Shown: piece by piece, positions 16,647 to 24,882 of the stretch | Numbering within the stretch: the stretch's first letter is position 1 | How the letters are laid out: every line of letters begins with the position of its first letter | Assembly (NCBI RefSeq): GCF_014644415.1 | Contig: NZ_BMKQ01000001.1 | Span: 772,569-836,568, forward strand | Direction: 5' to 3' | DNA length: 64,000 bases | Source: Marmoricola endophyticus | GTDB lineage: Bacteria > Actinomycetota > Actinomycetes > Propionibacteriales > Nocardioidaceae | The notes under the pieces: generated by a model | What the model was told of the DNA's origin: nothing | Seen by the model: the letters and a program-made list of their open reading frames with translations, nothing else | The model's database searches: none | Position numbers and translations under genes: made by a program

Positions 16647-18101
16647 TCAGGCCAGGTCGAGTCCCGGGTAGAGCGGGTGCTTGTCCAGCAGCTCGTCGAT
16701 CCGCGCGTGCGTACGGTCGGCGACCCCGTCGGCGGTGACGTACGACGCCTTCGAGGGCCCGCCCGCCTTGGTCGTCCCGGGCTGGGTCTGGGAGAGCACG
16801 TCGACGATCATGTCGGCCACCTCGTCGAACTCGGTCCCCCCGAAGCCGCGCGTGGTCAGGGCGGGTGTACCGAGGCGGATACCCGAGGTGTACCAGGCGC
16901 CGTTCGGGTCGGCGGGTACCGAGTTGCGGTTGGTGACCACCCCGGCCTCGAGCAGCGCGGTCTCGGCCTGGCGCCCGGTCAGGCCGAAGCCGGAGACGTC
17001 GAGCAGCACCAGGTGGTTGTCGGTGCCGTCGGTGACCAGCTTCGCCCCTCGGGACATCAGGCCGTCGGCCAGCGACTTGGCGTTGTCGGCGATGGCCTGC
17101 GCGTAGGTGCGGAACCCGTCCTGGCGCGCCTCGGCCAGCGCCACGGCCTTCGCCGCCATCACGTGCGAGAGCGGCCCACCGAGCACCATCGGGCAGCCGC
17201 GGTCGACGCTGGAGGCGAACTCCTCCTGCGCGAGGACCAGGCCGCCGCGCGGACCGCGCAACGACTTGTGCGTCGTCGTGGTCACGACGTGGGCGTGCGG
17301 CACCGGGTCCTCGTCCCCGGTGAAGACCTTGCCCGCAACCAGACCGGCGAAGTGCGCCATGTCGACCATCAGCGTCGCGCCGACCTCGTCGGCGATCTCG
17401 CGCATCTTCGCGAAGTTCACGCGGCGCGGGTACGCCGAGTAGCCGGCGACCAGCACCAGCGGCTTGAACTCGCGCGCCTTGGCCGCGACCGCGTCGTAGT
17501 CGAGCAGGCCCGTCTCGGGGTCGGTGCCGTACTGCTGCTGGTGGAACATCTTCCCCGAGATGTTCGGGCGGAAGCCGTGCGTCAGGTGGCCGCCCGCATC
17601 GAGCGACATCCCGAGCAGCCGCTGGTCGCCCATCTCGCGGCGCAGGCCCTCCCAGTCCTCGTCGGTGAGCTCGTTGACGTTCTTCATGCCCTTCTCGGCC
17701 AGCGCGGGCGCCTCGATCCGGTGGGCGAGGATCGACCAGAAGGCGACGAGGTTCGCGTCGATGCCCGAGTGCGGCTGGGCGTAGGCGTACGGGGCGCCGA
17801 ACAGCTCGCGGGCGTGCTCGGCCGCGAGGGCCTCGACGGTGTCGACGTTCTGGCAGGCGGCGTAGAAGCGGTGCCCCACGGTGCCCTCGGCGTACTTGTC
17901 GCTGAACCAGGTGCCCATCGTCAGCAGCACGGCAGGTGAGGCGTAGTTCTCGCTGGCGATCAGCTTCAGCGAGGCGCGCTGGTCGGCCAGCTCCTGGCGG
18001 GTGGCCTCGGCGATCCGCGGCTCGACGGAGGCGATCACCTCCAGCGCGGCGTCGTACGCCGTCGAGGCGGCCTTGGCGTAGGGCAGCGGGGCATCGCTCA
18101 T
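16647..18101 (-). CDS. glyA: Serine hydroxymethyltransferase
   Basis: PLP enzyme of 484 aa; it interconverts serine and glycine with tetrahydrofolate. [31 protein letters not shown] and the PLP-lysine motif [16 protein letters not shown] are all present. It is longer than the ~420-aa E. coli enzyme because of inserted segments and an extended N-terminus, as in the longer actinobacterial paralogue group. TAGTCT lies 7 nt before the ATG, so the mRNA is probably leaderless. It diverges from the sulfate-assimilation operon; serine feeding cysteine synthesis makes that a sensible neighbour. Confidence 0.95.
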   Translation of the reverse strand: MSDAPLPYAKAASTAYDAALEVIASVEPRIAEATRQELADQRASLKLIASENYASPAVLLTMGTWFSDKYAEGTVGHRFYAACQNVDTVEALAAEHARELFGAPYAYAQPHSGIDANLVAFWSILAHRIEAPALAEKGMKNVNELTDEDWEGLRREMGDQRLLGMSLDAGGHLTHGFRPNISGKMFHQQQYGTDPETGLLDYDAVAAKAREFKPLVLVAGYSAYPRRVNFAKMREIADEVGATLMVDMAHFAGLVAGKVFTGDEDPVPHAHVVTTTTHKSLRGPRGGLVLAQEEFASSVDRGCPMVLGGPLSHVMAAKAVALAEARQDGFRTYAQAIADNAKSLADGLMSRGAKLVTDGTDNHLVLLDVSGFGLTGRQAETALLEAGVVTNRNSVPADPNGAWYTSGIRLGTPALTTRGFGGTEFDEVADMIVDVLSQTQPGTTKAGGPSKASYVTADGVADRTHARIDELLDKHPLYPGLDLA

Positions 18102-18156
18102 GGCGAGGAGACTAGTGGCCGACAGCCCCCGGTCGGGCCCCGCACCAAGTCGGGTG

Positions 18157-18195
18157 TCTCACATTACAGACGGCAATCTCACATCACGAGATCTC
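18157..18195 (+). promoter_or_regulatory. Repeat motifs upstream of the sulfur operon
   Basis: TCTCACAT occurs twice (18157-18164 and 18177-18184), exactly 20 bp apart (two helical turns). The palindrome GAGATCTC follows at 18188-18195. The stretch is AT-richer than its surroundings and precedes the leader ORF. It is a candidate operator for a sulfur or cysteine regulator; no known consensus was matched. Confidence 0.4.
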
Positions 18196-18233
18196 AGTTT
18201 GTGGGCGGCTGTCCACAGACCGAGACTCGACCC

Positions 18234-18320
18234 ATGCTCGCGCGTACGTCGACCCGACTGGTGGTTCGCCGCCACGTCGACCTCGGCCGTACCCGCAGCA
18301 TGATCTGTCGCTCCCGCTGA
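18234..18320 (+). CDS. Putative cysteine-type leader peptide of the sulfite reductase operon
   Basis: 28-codon ORF ending 107 nt before the sulfite reductase gene. The peptide is MLARTSTRLVVRRHVDLGRT followed by RSMICRSR. The RRHVDLGR core and a single Cys near the C-terminus match short 'putative leader peptides' annotated upstream of sulfur-assimilation genes in many actinobacteria (family recalled, not searched). The near-terminal Cys codon (TGT, codon 25) would let ribosome stalling report cysteinyl-tRNA supply and modulate downstream expression. GAGACT 6 nt before the ATG could be the -10 of a leaderless transcript. The 107-nt spacer shows no obvious strong terminator. Confidence 0.65.
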   Translation: MLARTSTRLVVRRHVDLGRTRSMICRSR

Positions 18321-18427
18321 CCGGCTCCCTCCCCAGCGAGCCGCAGCCGACGTCCCGAGGCCGACACCGTCGTCCGCCCGCGCCGTCGACCCGCGGCCCG
18401 CGACGACGAACAGGACTCACCTCTGTC

Positions 18428-20143
18428 ATGGTCTCCACCCAGACCGGCAAGAACGGCACGCCCATCCCCCGCACCAAGCGCGGTGAGGGTCAGTGGGCGC
18501 TCGGCTACACCGAGCCGCTGAACAAGAACGAGCAGTCCAAGCGCGACGACAACCCGCTCAACGTCCGCGACCGGATCCTGAACATCTACTCCAAGCGCGG
18601 CTTCGCCTCGATCGACCCCGCCGACCTGCGCGGACGCTTCCGGTGGATGGGGCTCTACACCCAGCGCGCCCCGGGCTTCGACGGCGGCAAGACCGCGATG
18701 CTCGAGGAGGAGGAGCTCGACGACGAGTTCTTCATGATGCGCGTGCGCTCCGACGGCGCACTGCTGACGCCGGCCAAGATCCGCGCCCTCGGCCAGGTCG
18801 GCGAGCGGTACGCCCGCGACACCGCCGACGTCACCGACCGCGAGAACATCCAGTACCACTGGATCCGGATCGAGGACGTGCCCGCGATCTGGGAGCTGCT
18901 CGACGAGTCCGGGCTGGACACGATGGAGGCGTGCGGCGACTCCCCGCGCGCGTTCCTCGGCTCGCCGGTCGCCGGGATCGCCGCCGACGAGATCATCGAC
19001 GGCACGTCCGCCCTGGAGGAGATCAAGCGGCGCTACGTCGGCGATCCGGAGTACTCCAACCTCCCGCGCAAGTTCAAGACCGCGCTGACCGGGCACCCCA
19101 GCCACGACACGACGCCGGAGACCAACGACGTCTCGTTCGTCGGCACCGTGCACCCCGAGCACGGCCCGGGCTTCGACCTGTGGGTCGGCGGCGGGCTGTC
19201 GACCAACCCGATGCTGGCGACGAAGCTCGGCGTGTGGATCCCCCTCGAGGACGTCCCCGACGTCTGGGAGGGCGTCATCAAGATCTTCCGCGACTACGGC
19301 TACCGCCGGCTGCGCTCGCGCGCCCGGCTGAAGTTCCTGGTCGCCGACTGGGGCCGCGACGTGTTCCGCGAGGTGCTGGAGAAGGAGTACCTCGAGCGCG
19401 AGCTGGTCTCCCTCGACTCCCCCGAGGCGCCCAAGCGCCAGGCCGACCACATCGGCGTCTTCGACCAGAACGACGGCCGCAAGTACGTCGGCGTCGCCCC
19501 GACGGTGGGCCGGATCTCCGGCTCGACGCTGACCGGGCTCGCCGACGTCGTCGAACGCTTCGGCGCCGACGGGATCCGGCTGACCGCCTACCAGAAGATC
19601 GTCGTGATCGGCGTGGACGCCGACAAGGTCGAGGACTTCACCGAGGCCGTCGAGGAGATCGGGCTGACCCCGCGCCCCTCGAACTGGCGGCAGAACACGA
19701 TGGCCTGCACCGGCATCGAGTACTGCAAGCTCGCCATCGTCGAGACCAAGCAGCGCGCCAAGGACCTGATCGGCGAGCTGGAGGAGCGGATCCCCGAGCT
19801 CGACGTGCCGATCACCGTCAACGTCAACGGCTGCCCGAACGCCTGCGCACGCACCCAGGTCGCCGACTTCGGCTTCAAGGGACAGCTGGTGATGGACGCC
19901 GACGGCAACCAGGTCGAGGGGTTCCAGGTGCACCTCGGCGGCGCCACCGGGCTCGACTCCAACTTCGGGCGCAAGCTGCGCGCGCACAAGGTGACCTCGG
20001 CGGACCTCGGTGACTACGTCACCAACGTGGTCACGTCGTTCCTGGAGGACCGCGAGGACGGCGAGGCCTTCGCCGACTGGGTGGTCCGCGCCGAGGACGA
20101 CCAGCTGCGCGGCGACCGCGCGCTCGAGAGCGCCGGCTCGTGA
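18428..20143 (+). CDS. sirA: Ferredoxin-dependent sulfite reductase (NirA/SirA type)
   Basis: Protein of 571 aa that reduces sulfite to sulfide with six electrons from ferredoxin, using coupled sirohaem and [4Fe-4S]. The cluster/sirohaem cysteines are ACTGIEYC (C427, C433) and NGCPNAC (C469, C473). Y77 (GLYTQR) and C169 (MEACGDSPR) are 92 residues apart, the same separation as the Tyr-Cys cross-link reported in M. tuberculosis NirA (recalled), so a cross-link is likely here too. It heads the operon sirA - zinc ribbon - cysH - chelatase, in the order seen in mycobacteria, and overlaps the next gene by GTGA. Confidence 0.93.
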   Translation: MVSTQTGKNGTPIPRTKRGEGQWALGYTEPLNKNEQSKRDDNPLNVRDRILNIYSKRGFASIDPADLRGRFRWMGLYTQRAPGFDGGKTAMLEEEELDDEFFMMRVRSDGALLTPAKIRALGQVGERYARDTADVTDRENIQYHWIRIEDVPAIWELLDESGLDTMEACGDSPRAFLGSPVAGIAADEIIDGTSALEEIKRRYVGDPEYSNLPRKFKTALTGHPSHDTTPETNDVSFVGTVHPEHGPGFDLWVGGGLSTNPMLATKLGVWIPLEDVPDVWEGVIKIFRDYGYRRLRSRARLKFLVADWGRDVFREVLEKEYLERELVSLDSPEAPKRQADHIGVFDQNDGRKYVGVAPTVGRISGSTLTGLADVVERFGADGIRLTAYQKIVVIGVDADKVEDFTEAVEEIGLTPRPSNWRQNTMACTGIEYCKLAIVETKQRAKDLIGELEERIPELDVPITVNVNGCPNACARTQVADFGFKGQLVMDADGNQVEGFQVHLGGATGLDSNFGRKLRAHKVTSADLGDYVTNVVTSFLEDREDGEAFADWVVRAEDDQLRGDRALESAGS

Positions 20144-20328
20144 GCGCCCGCGCCTTCCCCAACCTGTGCCCGTACTGCGGGGACGAGAACCTCTGGCCCC
20201 ACGAGCCCGGCGAGGGCGTCAAGGCGGCCGGGGCGTGGGAATGCCGCTCCTGCCTGCGGGCCTTTTCCCTGTCGATGCTCGGGCAGATCCCCCGTCCCGA
20301 GCCGACGAGCCCGAGGAGCACGACATGA
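20140..20328 (+). CDS. Small zinc-ribbon-like protein between sirA and cysH
   Basis: Protein of 62 aa with two CXXC knuckles (CPYC at 10-13, CRSC at 35-38) 25 residues apart, a likely zinc ribbon, and an aromatic-rich linker. Its start overlaps sirA (GTGA) and its stop overlaps cysH (ATGA), so it is translated with both and is a genuine gene. A role in handling the sulfate-reduction enzymes or their clusters is plausible but unproven. Confidence 0.8.
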   Translation: MSARAFPNLCPYCGDENLWPHEPGEGVKAAGAWECRSCLRAFSLSMLGQIPRPEPTSPRSTT

Positions 20329-21071
20329 CCGTCCCCACCACCGAGCGCGCGCGACTGGCCCGTGGCACCGAGACCCAGGGCCGCAGCGAGGACGAGCTGC
20401 GCGACCTGGTCAACGGCGTCGGCGCGGACCTCGAGCTCGCACCGGCCGAGGTGATCGTGGAGTGGGCCGTCGCGACCTTCGGCAAGCGGTTCTGCATCAC
20501 CGCCTCGATGGGCGACGCCGTGCTCTCCCACCTCGCCTCGAAGGTCGCCCCCGGCATCGACGTCGTCTTCCTCGACACCGGCTACCACTTCGCCGAGACC
20601 CTCGGCACCCGTGACGCCGTCGAGGCGACTCTCGACGTCAACATCGTCACCGCGGAGCCCGAGCTGAGCGTCGCCGAGCAGGACGCGCAGTACGGCAAGG
20701 ACCTGTTCAACCGCGACCCCGACCTGTGCTGCGCGATGCGCAAGGTGGAGCCGTTGCGCAAGACCCTCGCGGACTACGACTCCTGGGCCACCGGCCTGCG
20801 CCGGGCCGAGACCCACGACCGCGTGATCGCCCCCGTCGTCGGCTGGGACGAGAAGAAGAAGAAGGTCAAGGTCTCGCCGCTCGCGCGCTGGAGCGACGCC
20901 CAGGTCGAGCAGTACGTCATCGACAACGGGGTGCTGGTCAACCCGCTGCAGTACGACGGCTACCCCTCGATCGGCTGCTGGCCCTGCACCCGCCGGGTCG
21001 CCCCCGGCGAGGACCCCCGCAGCGGCCGCTGGGCCGGGACGAACAAGACCGAGTGCGGGATCAACCAGTGA
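20325..21071 (+). CDS. cysH: Adenylyl-sulfate (APS) reductase
   Basis: Protein of 248 aa. The PP-loop-like nucleotide fold includes ITASMGDAVLSHL. Two cysteine pairs, C135-C136 (DLCCAMRKVEPL) and C218-C221 (GCWPCTRR), are the [4Fe-4S] ligands that mark APS rather than PAPS reductases. C244 in the C-terminal ECGIN tail is the nucleophile that forms the S-sulfocysteine intermediate; the usual tail is ECGLH, so the final His is replaced. GAGGAG lies 7 nt before the ATG, which overlaps the zinc-ribbon stop. Sulfite made here feeds SirA. Confidence 0.94.
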   Translation: MTVPTTERARLARGTETQGRSEDELRDLVNGVGADLELAPAEVIVEWAVATFGKRFCITASMGDAVLSHLASKVAPGIDVVFLDTGYHFAETLGTRDAVEATLDVNIVTAEPELSVAEQDAQYGKDLFNRDPDLCCAMRKVEPLRKTLADYDSWATGLRRAETHDRVIAPVVGWDEKKKKVKVSPLARWSDAQVEQYVIDNGVLVNPLQYDGYPSIGCWPCTRRVAPGEDPRSGRWAGTNKTECGINQ

Positions 21072-21108
21072 TCCCCCGCCCCATCCACCGCACCCGAGGA
21101 GGCCGGCC

Positions 21109-21852
21109 ATGACCGCCCCCGCTCTCGTCGCGCTGGCCCACGGCAGCCGCGACCGCCGCCACAAGGCGACCATCACCCAGCTCGTCGCGCAGGTGCGCCG
21201 GCTGCGTCCGGACCTCCGGGTCGAGACCGCCTTCCTCGAGCTGAGCGAGCCCGGCTTCGGTGAGGTCGTCGACGGCCTGGTCGCCGTCGGCGTCGAGGAG
21301 GTCGTCGTCGTCCCCCTCCTGCTCAGCGAGGCCTACCACGCCAAGGTGGACGTCCCCGCCGCCGTGCGCGAGGCGATGGCCCGCCACGACGGCCTGCAGG
21401 TGCACGCCTCGAAGGTGCTCGGGCTGGAGCCCGCGTTCCTCGACGTGCTCGACCGTCGGCTGCGCGAGGCACTCAGCGACGCCCGCGTGCGCGAGCTGGA
21501 CGCGCTGGTGCTGGCCGCGGCCGGGTCCTCGGACCCGCTGGCCAACCAGGCCGTGGCCCGGCTCGCCCGGGTCTGGGGTCAGCACCACCACCTGCCGGTG
21601 ACCGCCGCGTTCGCGTCGTCGGCCCCGCCGGCGACCGGCGAGGCCGTCCGCGCCTTCCGCGCGGAGGGACGCCGACACGTCGCCGTCGCGTCGATGTTCC
21701 TCGCGCCCGGCTTCCTCCCCGACCGGGCCAAGGAGCTGGCGCTGGAGGCGGGTGCCGTCGCGGTCTCCGAGCCGCTCGGGTCCGACGAGGTGCTCGCGCA
21801 GGCGGTGCTGGCGCGGTACGCCGTGGGCGCCGTGGAGCTCGTACCCGTCTGA
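21109..21852 (+). CDS. Sirohydrochlorin chelatase (CbiX/SirB-like)
   Basis: Protein of 247 aa with two homologous halves of the class II chelatase fold. The first has LVALAHGSRDRRHK, with the metal-binding His of AHGSRD, and a second His in LLSEAYHAKVDVP. The second half has ALVLAAAGSSDP and SMFLAPGFLPDRA. It probably inserts Fe2+ into sirohydrochlorin to make sirohaem for SirA two genes upstream, as proposed for the mycobacterial homologue beside cysH. A GAGGAGG ribosome site lies 7 nt before the ATG. Last gene of the sulfur operon; repeats follow. Confidence 0.85.
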   Translation: MTAPALVALAHGSRDRRHKATITQLVAQVRRLRPDLRVETAFLELSEPGFGEVVDGLVAVGVEEVVVVPLLLSEAYHAKVDVPAAVREAMARHDGLQVHASKVLGLEPAFLDVLDRRLREALSDARVRELDALVLAAAGSSDPLANQAVARLARVWGQHHHLPVTAAFASSAPPATGEAVRAFRAEGRRHVAVASMFLAPGFLPDRAKELALEAGAVAVSEPLGSDEVLAQAVLARYAVGAVELVPV

Positions 21853-21876
21853 GGAGCCGGCGCCTGCCGCACGAGG

Positions 21877-22114
21877 GGTCTCGACGCCGCTCCCTCGCTG
21901 GCGCTCGGTCGCTGCTCGACCACCGGTGGTGACGGTGAGCGAGCAGCGTCAGAACCCCCTGACCCACGCTCGCCCCACGAGAGGTCTCGACGCCGCTCCC
22001 TCGCTGACGCTCGGTCGCTGCTCGACCACCGGTGGTGACGGTGAGCGAGCAGCGTCAGGTCTTTGTGACCCGCCGGTGGTCGAGCAGCGAGCGCCAGCGA
22101 GCGACGTCGAGACC
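21877..22114 (+). repeat. Type A direct repeat (76 bp x2) plus reverse copy
   Basis: 21877-21952 and 21983-22058 match except for one base in the CTGRCGCTCGG segment. Each contains the element from GGTCTCGACG to CTCGACCACC and then GGTGGTGACGGTGAGCGAGC. A reverse copy (22073-22114, ending GACGTCGAGACC) follows. This accounts for nearly all of the 311-bp gap between the chelatase gene and cynS. Confidence 0.9.
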
Positions 22115-22163
22115 CCCCGTCGCGTCACACCGTTGTCACAACGGCGACCTAGTGTCGTACGGC

Positions 22164-22604
22164 ATGACGACCAACGCCGACCTCCGTGACCGTGTCCTCG
22201 CCGCCAAGCAGGCGGCGGGGCTGAGCTGGGCGCAGATCGCCGAGGCCCTGGGCCGGCCCAAGGAGTGGTCGACCTCCGCGCTGCTCGGGATGCACCCGAT
22301 GCCTGCGGAGACGGCCGCGAAGGCCGGCTCGCTGCTCGACCTCTCCGCCGACGACGTGGCCCGGCTGCAGCGGATGCCGTACCGCACCCGTGAGCCCGAG
22401 CTGGCCACGGACCCGACGATCTACCGCTTCCACGAGGCGCTGCAGGTCTACGGGCCGGCGCTGAAGGAGCTGATCCACGAGGAGTTCGGCGACGGGATCA
22501 TGAGCGCCATCAACTTCCGGCTCAGCGTCGAGCGGCACCCGGACCCGGGCGGCGACCGTGTGGTCGTCACCTTCGACGGGAAGTTCCTCGACTACGCCTG
22601 GTGA
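22164..22604 (+). CDS. cynS: Cyanate hydratase (cyanase)
   Basis: Protein of 146 aa, standard length. It converts cyanate and bicarbonate to ammonia and CO2. An N-terminal POU-like helical domain (LSWAQIAEALGRPKEW) precedes the catalytic domain, where TIYRFHEALQVYGPALKELI supplies the Arg and Glu and FGDGIMSAINF the Ser of the active site. No carbonic anhydrase (cynT) or transporter (cynX) is adjacent, so it is a stand-alone detoxification or nitrogen-scavenging gene. TAGTGT lies 8 nt before the ATG. Its last 13 bp overlap the convergent methyltransferase gene. Confidence 0.95.
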   Translation: MTTNADLRDRVLAAKQAAGLSWAQIAEALGRPKEWSTSALLGMHPMPAETAAKAGSLLDLSADDVARLQRMPYRTREPELATDPTIYRFHEALQVYGPALKELIHEEFGDGIMSAINFRLSVERHPDPGGDRVVVTFDGKFLDYAW

Positions 22605-23362
22605 GGCTGCTCGGCGCGGACCGCCGTGTGCAGTCTCACCTCGCGCTGCACGAGGACCGGGTCGGGGAGCAGCGCCCGGATCCGCGCCAGGGCGGCGGCG
22701 CGCTCGTCCTCGGGGAGCACGATGAAGGCCGAGACCGTCGAGAGGTGGCCGAGGAGGTCGTCGGCGGAGAGCTCGTACTCCTCGGTGAGGTCGTGCTCGC
22801 GGACGTCGGTGAACAGCGGTGAGCCCCGCAGCTCGTCCGCCGGCCACGAGGTCGCGCCGTCGGCGGTCCGGGTGCGGGAGGTGTTCTCGTCGCCGAGGTC
22901 GCTGCGGCGTACGGCCATCACCCGCGCGTCGAGGTCCGCGTCGGCGATGCTGATCGGACCGCCCAGGCAGGCGAACACCCCTCCCGGGACGAGCAGCTGC
23001 GCAGCGCGCGTCCACCGGGTGTCCGGATCGGTCCAGTGGAAGGCGGCCGCGGCGTACACCAGGTCGACGGGCTCGGCGGAGAGCTGCTCGAACGTCGACT
23101 CCTCGACGCTGACCGGCAGACCCCACGTCGTGCGTCGCAGCACCGCGGCCATCGCCGGGTCGGGCTCGACGGCCAGGACCGCGATCCCCCGGCCGGCGAC
23201 CGCACGGGTGGCCTTGCCGGTACCGGCGCCGACCTCGATCGCCGAGCGGGGACCACGGGCGAGCAGCAGGTCGACGACGTCCTCGCCGTAGCCGGGACGG
23301 AACCGCTCGTACCGCTCCGCGACCGGGCCGAAGCTCAGACCGCGGGGTGAGGGCGTGGCCAC
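22592..23362 (-). CDS. Class I SAM-dependent methyltransferase
   Basis: Protein of 256 aa. SAM-binding motif I is IEVGAGTGKATRAVA (about 41-55), the acidic post-I residue is in AVEPDP, and AAAAFHWTDP plus LLVPGGVFACLG match motifs II-III of the methyltransferase_11 group. The N-terminal FGPVAERYERFRPGY is characteristic of a family of small-molecule methylases of unknown substrate. GTG start, with TAGGCT 6 nt upstream on the minus strand overlapping the promoter of the divergent photolyase gene. Confidence 0.82.
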   Translation of the reverse strand: MATPSPRGLSFGPVAERYERFRPGYGEDVVDLLLARGPRSAIEVGAGTGKATRAVAGRGIAVLAVEPDPAMAAVLRRTTWGLPVSVEESTFEQLSAEPVDLVYAAAAFHWTDPDTRWTRAAQLLVPGGVFACLGGPISIADADLDARVMAVRRSDLGDENTSRTRTADGATSWPADELRGSPLFTDVREHDLTEEYELSADDLLGHLSTVSAFIVLPEDERAAALARIRALLPDPVLVQREVRLHTAVRAEQPHQA

Positions 23363-23368
23363 AACCGG

Positions 23369-23378
23369 AGCCTAGGGT
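23369..23378. promoter_or_regulatory. Overlapping divergent -10 boxes on one CCTAGG palindrome
   Basis: TAGGCT on the minus strand (23374-23369) ends 6 nt before the methyltransferase GTG. TAGGGT on the plus strand (23373-23378) ends 7 nt before the photolyase GTG. The boxes share two bases, so RNA polymerase could not open both at once: a mutually exclusive leaderless promoter pair. Deduced from spacing alone. Confidence 0.5.
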
Positions 23379-23385
23379 CGAGCGG

Positions 23386-24867
23386 GTGAGTCGTCACGTG
23401 CGCCTGGTCTACCCCCACCAGCTCTTCGCGGCGCACCTGGAGGCGCCGCGGGGCACCCGCTTCGTGCTGGTGGAGGACGACCTGTTCTTCCGCCAGTACG
23501 CCTTCCACACCCAGAAGCTGGTGCTGCACCGGGCCTCGATGCGCCGCTTCGTCGACCGGCTGCGCGCGGCGTCGTACGACGTCGACGTGATCGAGACCGA
23601 CGGCCGCTCCCCCAGCGGCAAGCGGCTGGCGGAGGTGGTCGCGGACCTGCGCCCCGACCGGGTCAGCGTGTACGACGTGTGCGACGACTGGCTCTCGCAG
23701 GGGTGCTCGGCCTCGCTGTCCGACGCCGGCTACGAGCTGCGCGCCGAGGACGTGCTCGACTCGCCCAACTGGATCTGCACCCGCGCCGAGATCCGCGACT
23801 GGTTCGGCGAGCACCCGGCACGGATGCAGCACTTCTACTCCTGGCAGCGCCAGCGGCTCGACGTGCTCGTGGAAGGTACAGGGCAGCAGCCGGTCGGCGG
23901 GCAGTGGTCCTTCGACACCGAGAACCGCAAGAAGCTGCCGAAGGACCACCCGGTCCCCTCGCCGACCTGGCCCGACCGCGCGCCCGAGGTCACCGACGCG
24001 ATCGACTGGGTGCGCGAGCGCTTCCCCGGCAACCCCGGCGACGCGACGGCGTTCCACTGGCCGACCTCGCACGAGGAGGCGGAGTCGTCGTACGCGCAGT
24101 TCCTCGACGAGCGCTTCGCGCAGTTCGGGCCGTACGAGGACGCGATCGCCGCCGACCAGTCGTTCCTCTTCCACGCGGCGATCACGCCGGGGCTCAACAT
24201 CGGGCTGCTCGACCCGCGCGACGTGCTGGCCGGCGCGCTGGACGCCTCCGAGGACGTCGACCTGCCGTCGCTGGAGGGGTTCGTGCGCCAGGTGATCGGC
24301 TGGCGCGAGTACATGCGGGCGACGTACTTCCTCTACGGCCGCCGGATGCGGACGACCAACCACCTCGGCCACACCGCCGCGCTGGACGAGGGCTGGTGGA
24401 CCGCCGAGACCGGTCTGGCTCCCGTGGACCGCGTCGTCGAGCGGGTGCTCGAGCACGGCTACGCCCACCACATCGAGCGGCTGATGGTGCTCGGCAACGC
24501 GATGTGCCTGACGCGCACCGACCCCGACGCGGTCTACGAGTGGTTCATGGAGATGTTCGTCGACGCCTACGACTGGGTGATGGTGCCGAACGTGTACGCG
24601 ATGAGCCAGTTCGCCGCCGGCGAGGCGATCACGACGAAGCCGTACGTCTCGGGCTCGAACTACCTGCGCAAGATGTCGGACTTCGGCTCGGCCCTCGACG
24701 ACGGCGACTGGCAGGAGGCGTGGGACGGGCTGTACTGGACCTTCGTCCGCGACCACCGCGAGGTCTTCGAGGGCAACGGGCGCTCGCCGTTCATCGTGCG
24801 GCAGTACGACGCCATGGATGCCGCCACCAAGGCCGCGCACACCAAAGCGGCGGGTCGCTGGCTGTAG
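23386..24867 (+). CDS. Cryptochrome/photolyase family protein (FeS-BCP/PhrB-like) without cluster cysteines
   Basis: Flavoprotein of 493 aa of the prokaryotic (6-4) photolyase/CryB lineage. The N-terminal DUF523-like domain starts RLVYPHQLF. FAD-site and family motifs include YSWQRQRLDVL, HHIERLMVLGN (361-371) and DAYDWVMVPNVYAMSQFA (394-411). The branch normally binds [4Fe-4S] through four Cys; here the region after RKMSDF reads GSALDDGDWQEAWDGLYW, with no cysteines where CGSC...C is expected, and the first ligand site (ETGLAP, 341-346) also lacks Cys. The only remaining cysteines are C99, C107, C131 and C374. DNA repair or light sensing is plausible. GTG start by the leaderless rule. Confidence 0.82.
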   Translation: MSRHVRLVYPHQLFAAHLEAPRGTRFVLVEDDLFFRQYAFHTQKLVLHRASMRRFVDRLRAASYDVDVIETDGRSPSGKRLAEVVADLRPDRVSVYDVCDDWLSQGCSASLSDAGYELRAEDVLDSPNWICTRAEIRDWFGEHPARMQHFYSWQRQRLDVLVEGTGQQPVGGQWSFDTENRKKLPKDHPVPSPTWPDRAPEVTDAIDWVRERFPGNPGDATAFHWPTSHEEAESSYAQFLDERFAQFGPYEDAIAADQSFLFHAAITPGLNIGLLDPRDVLAGALDASEDVDLPSLEGFVRQVIGWREYMRATYFLYGRRMRTTNHLGHTAALDEGWWTAETGLAPVDRVVERVLEHGYAHHIERLMVLGNAMCLTRTDPDAVYEWFMEMFVDAYDWVMVPNVYAMSQFAAGEAITTKPYVSGSNYLRKMSDFGSALDDGDWQEAWDGLYWTFVRDHREVFEGNGRSPFIVRQYDAMDAATKAAHTKAAGRWL

Positions 24868-24882
24868 CGCCATACTCGGCAC

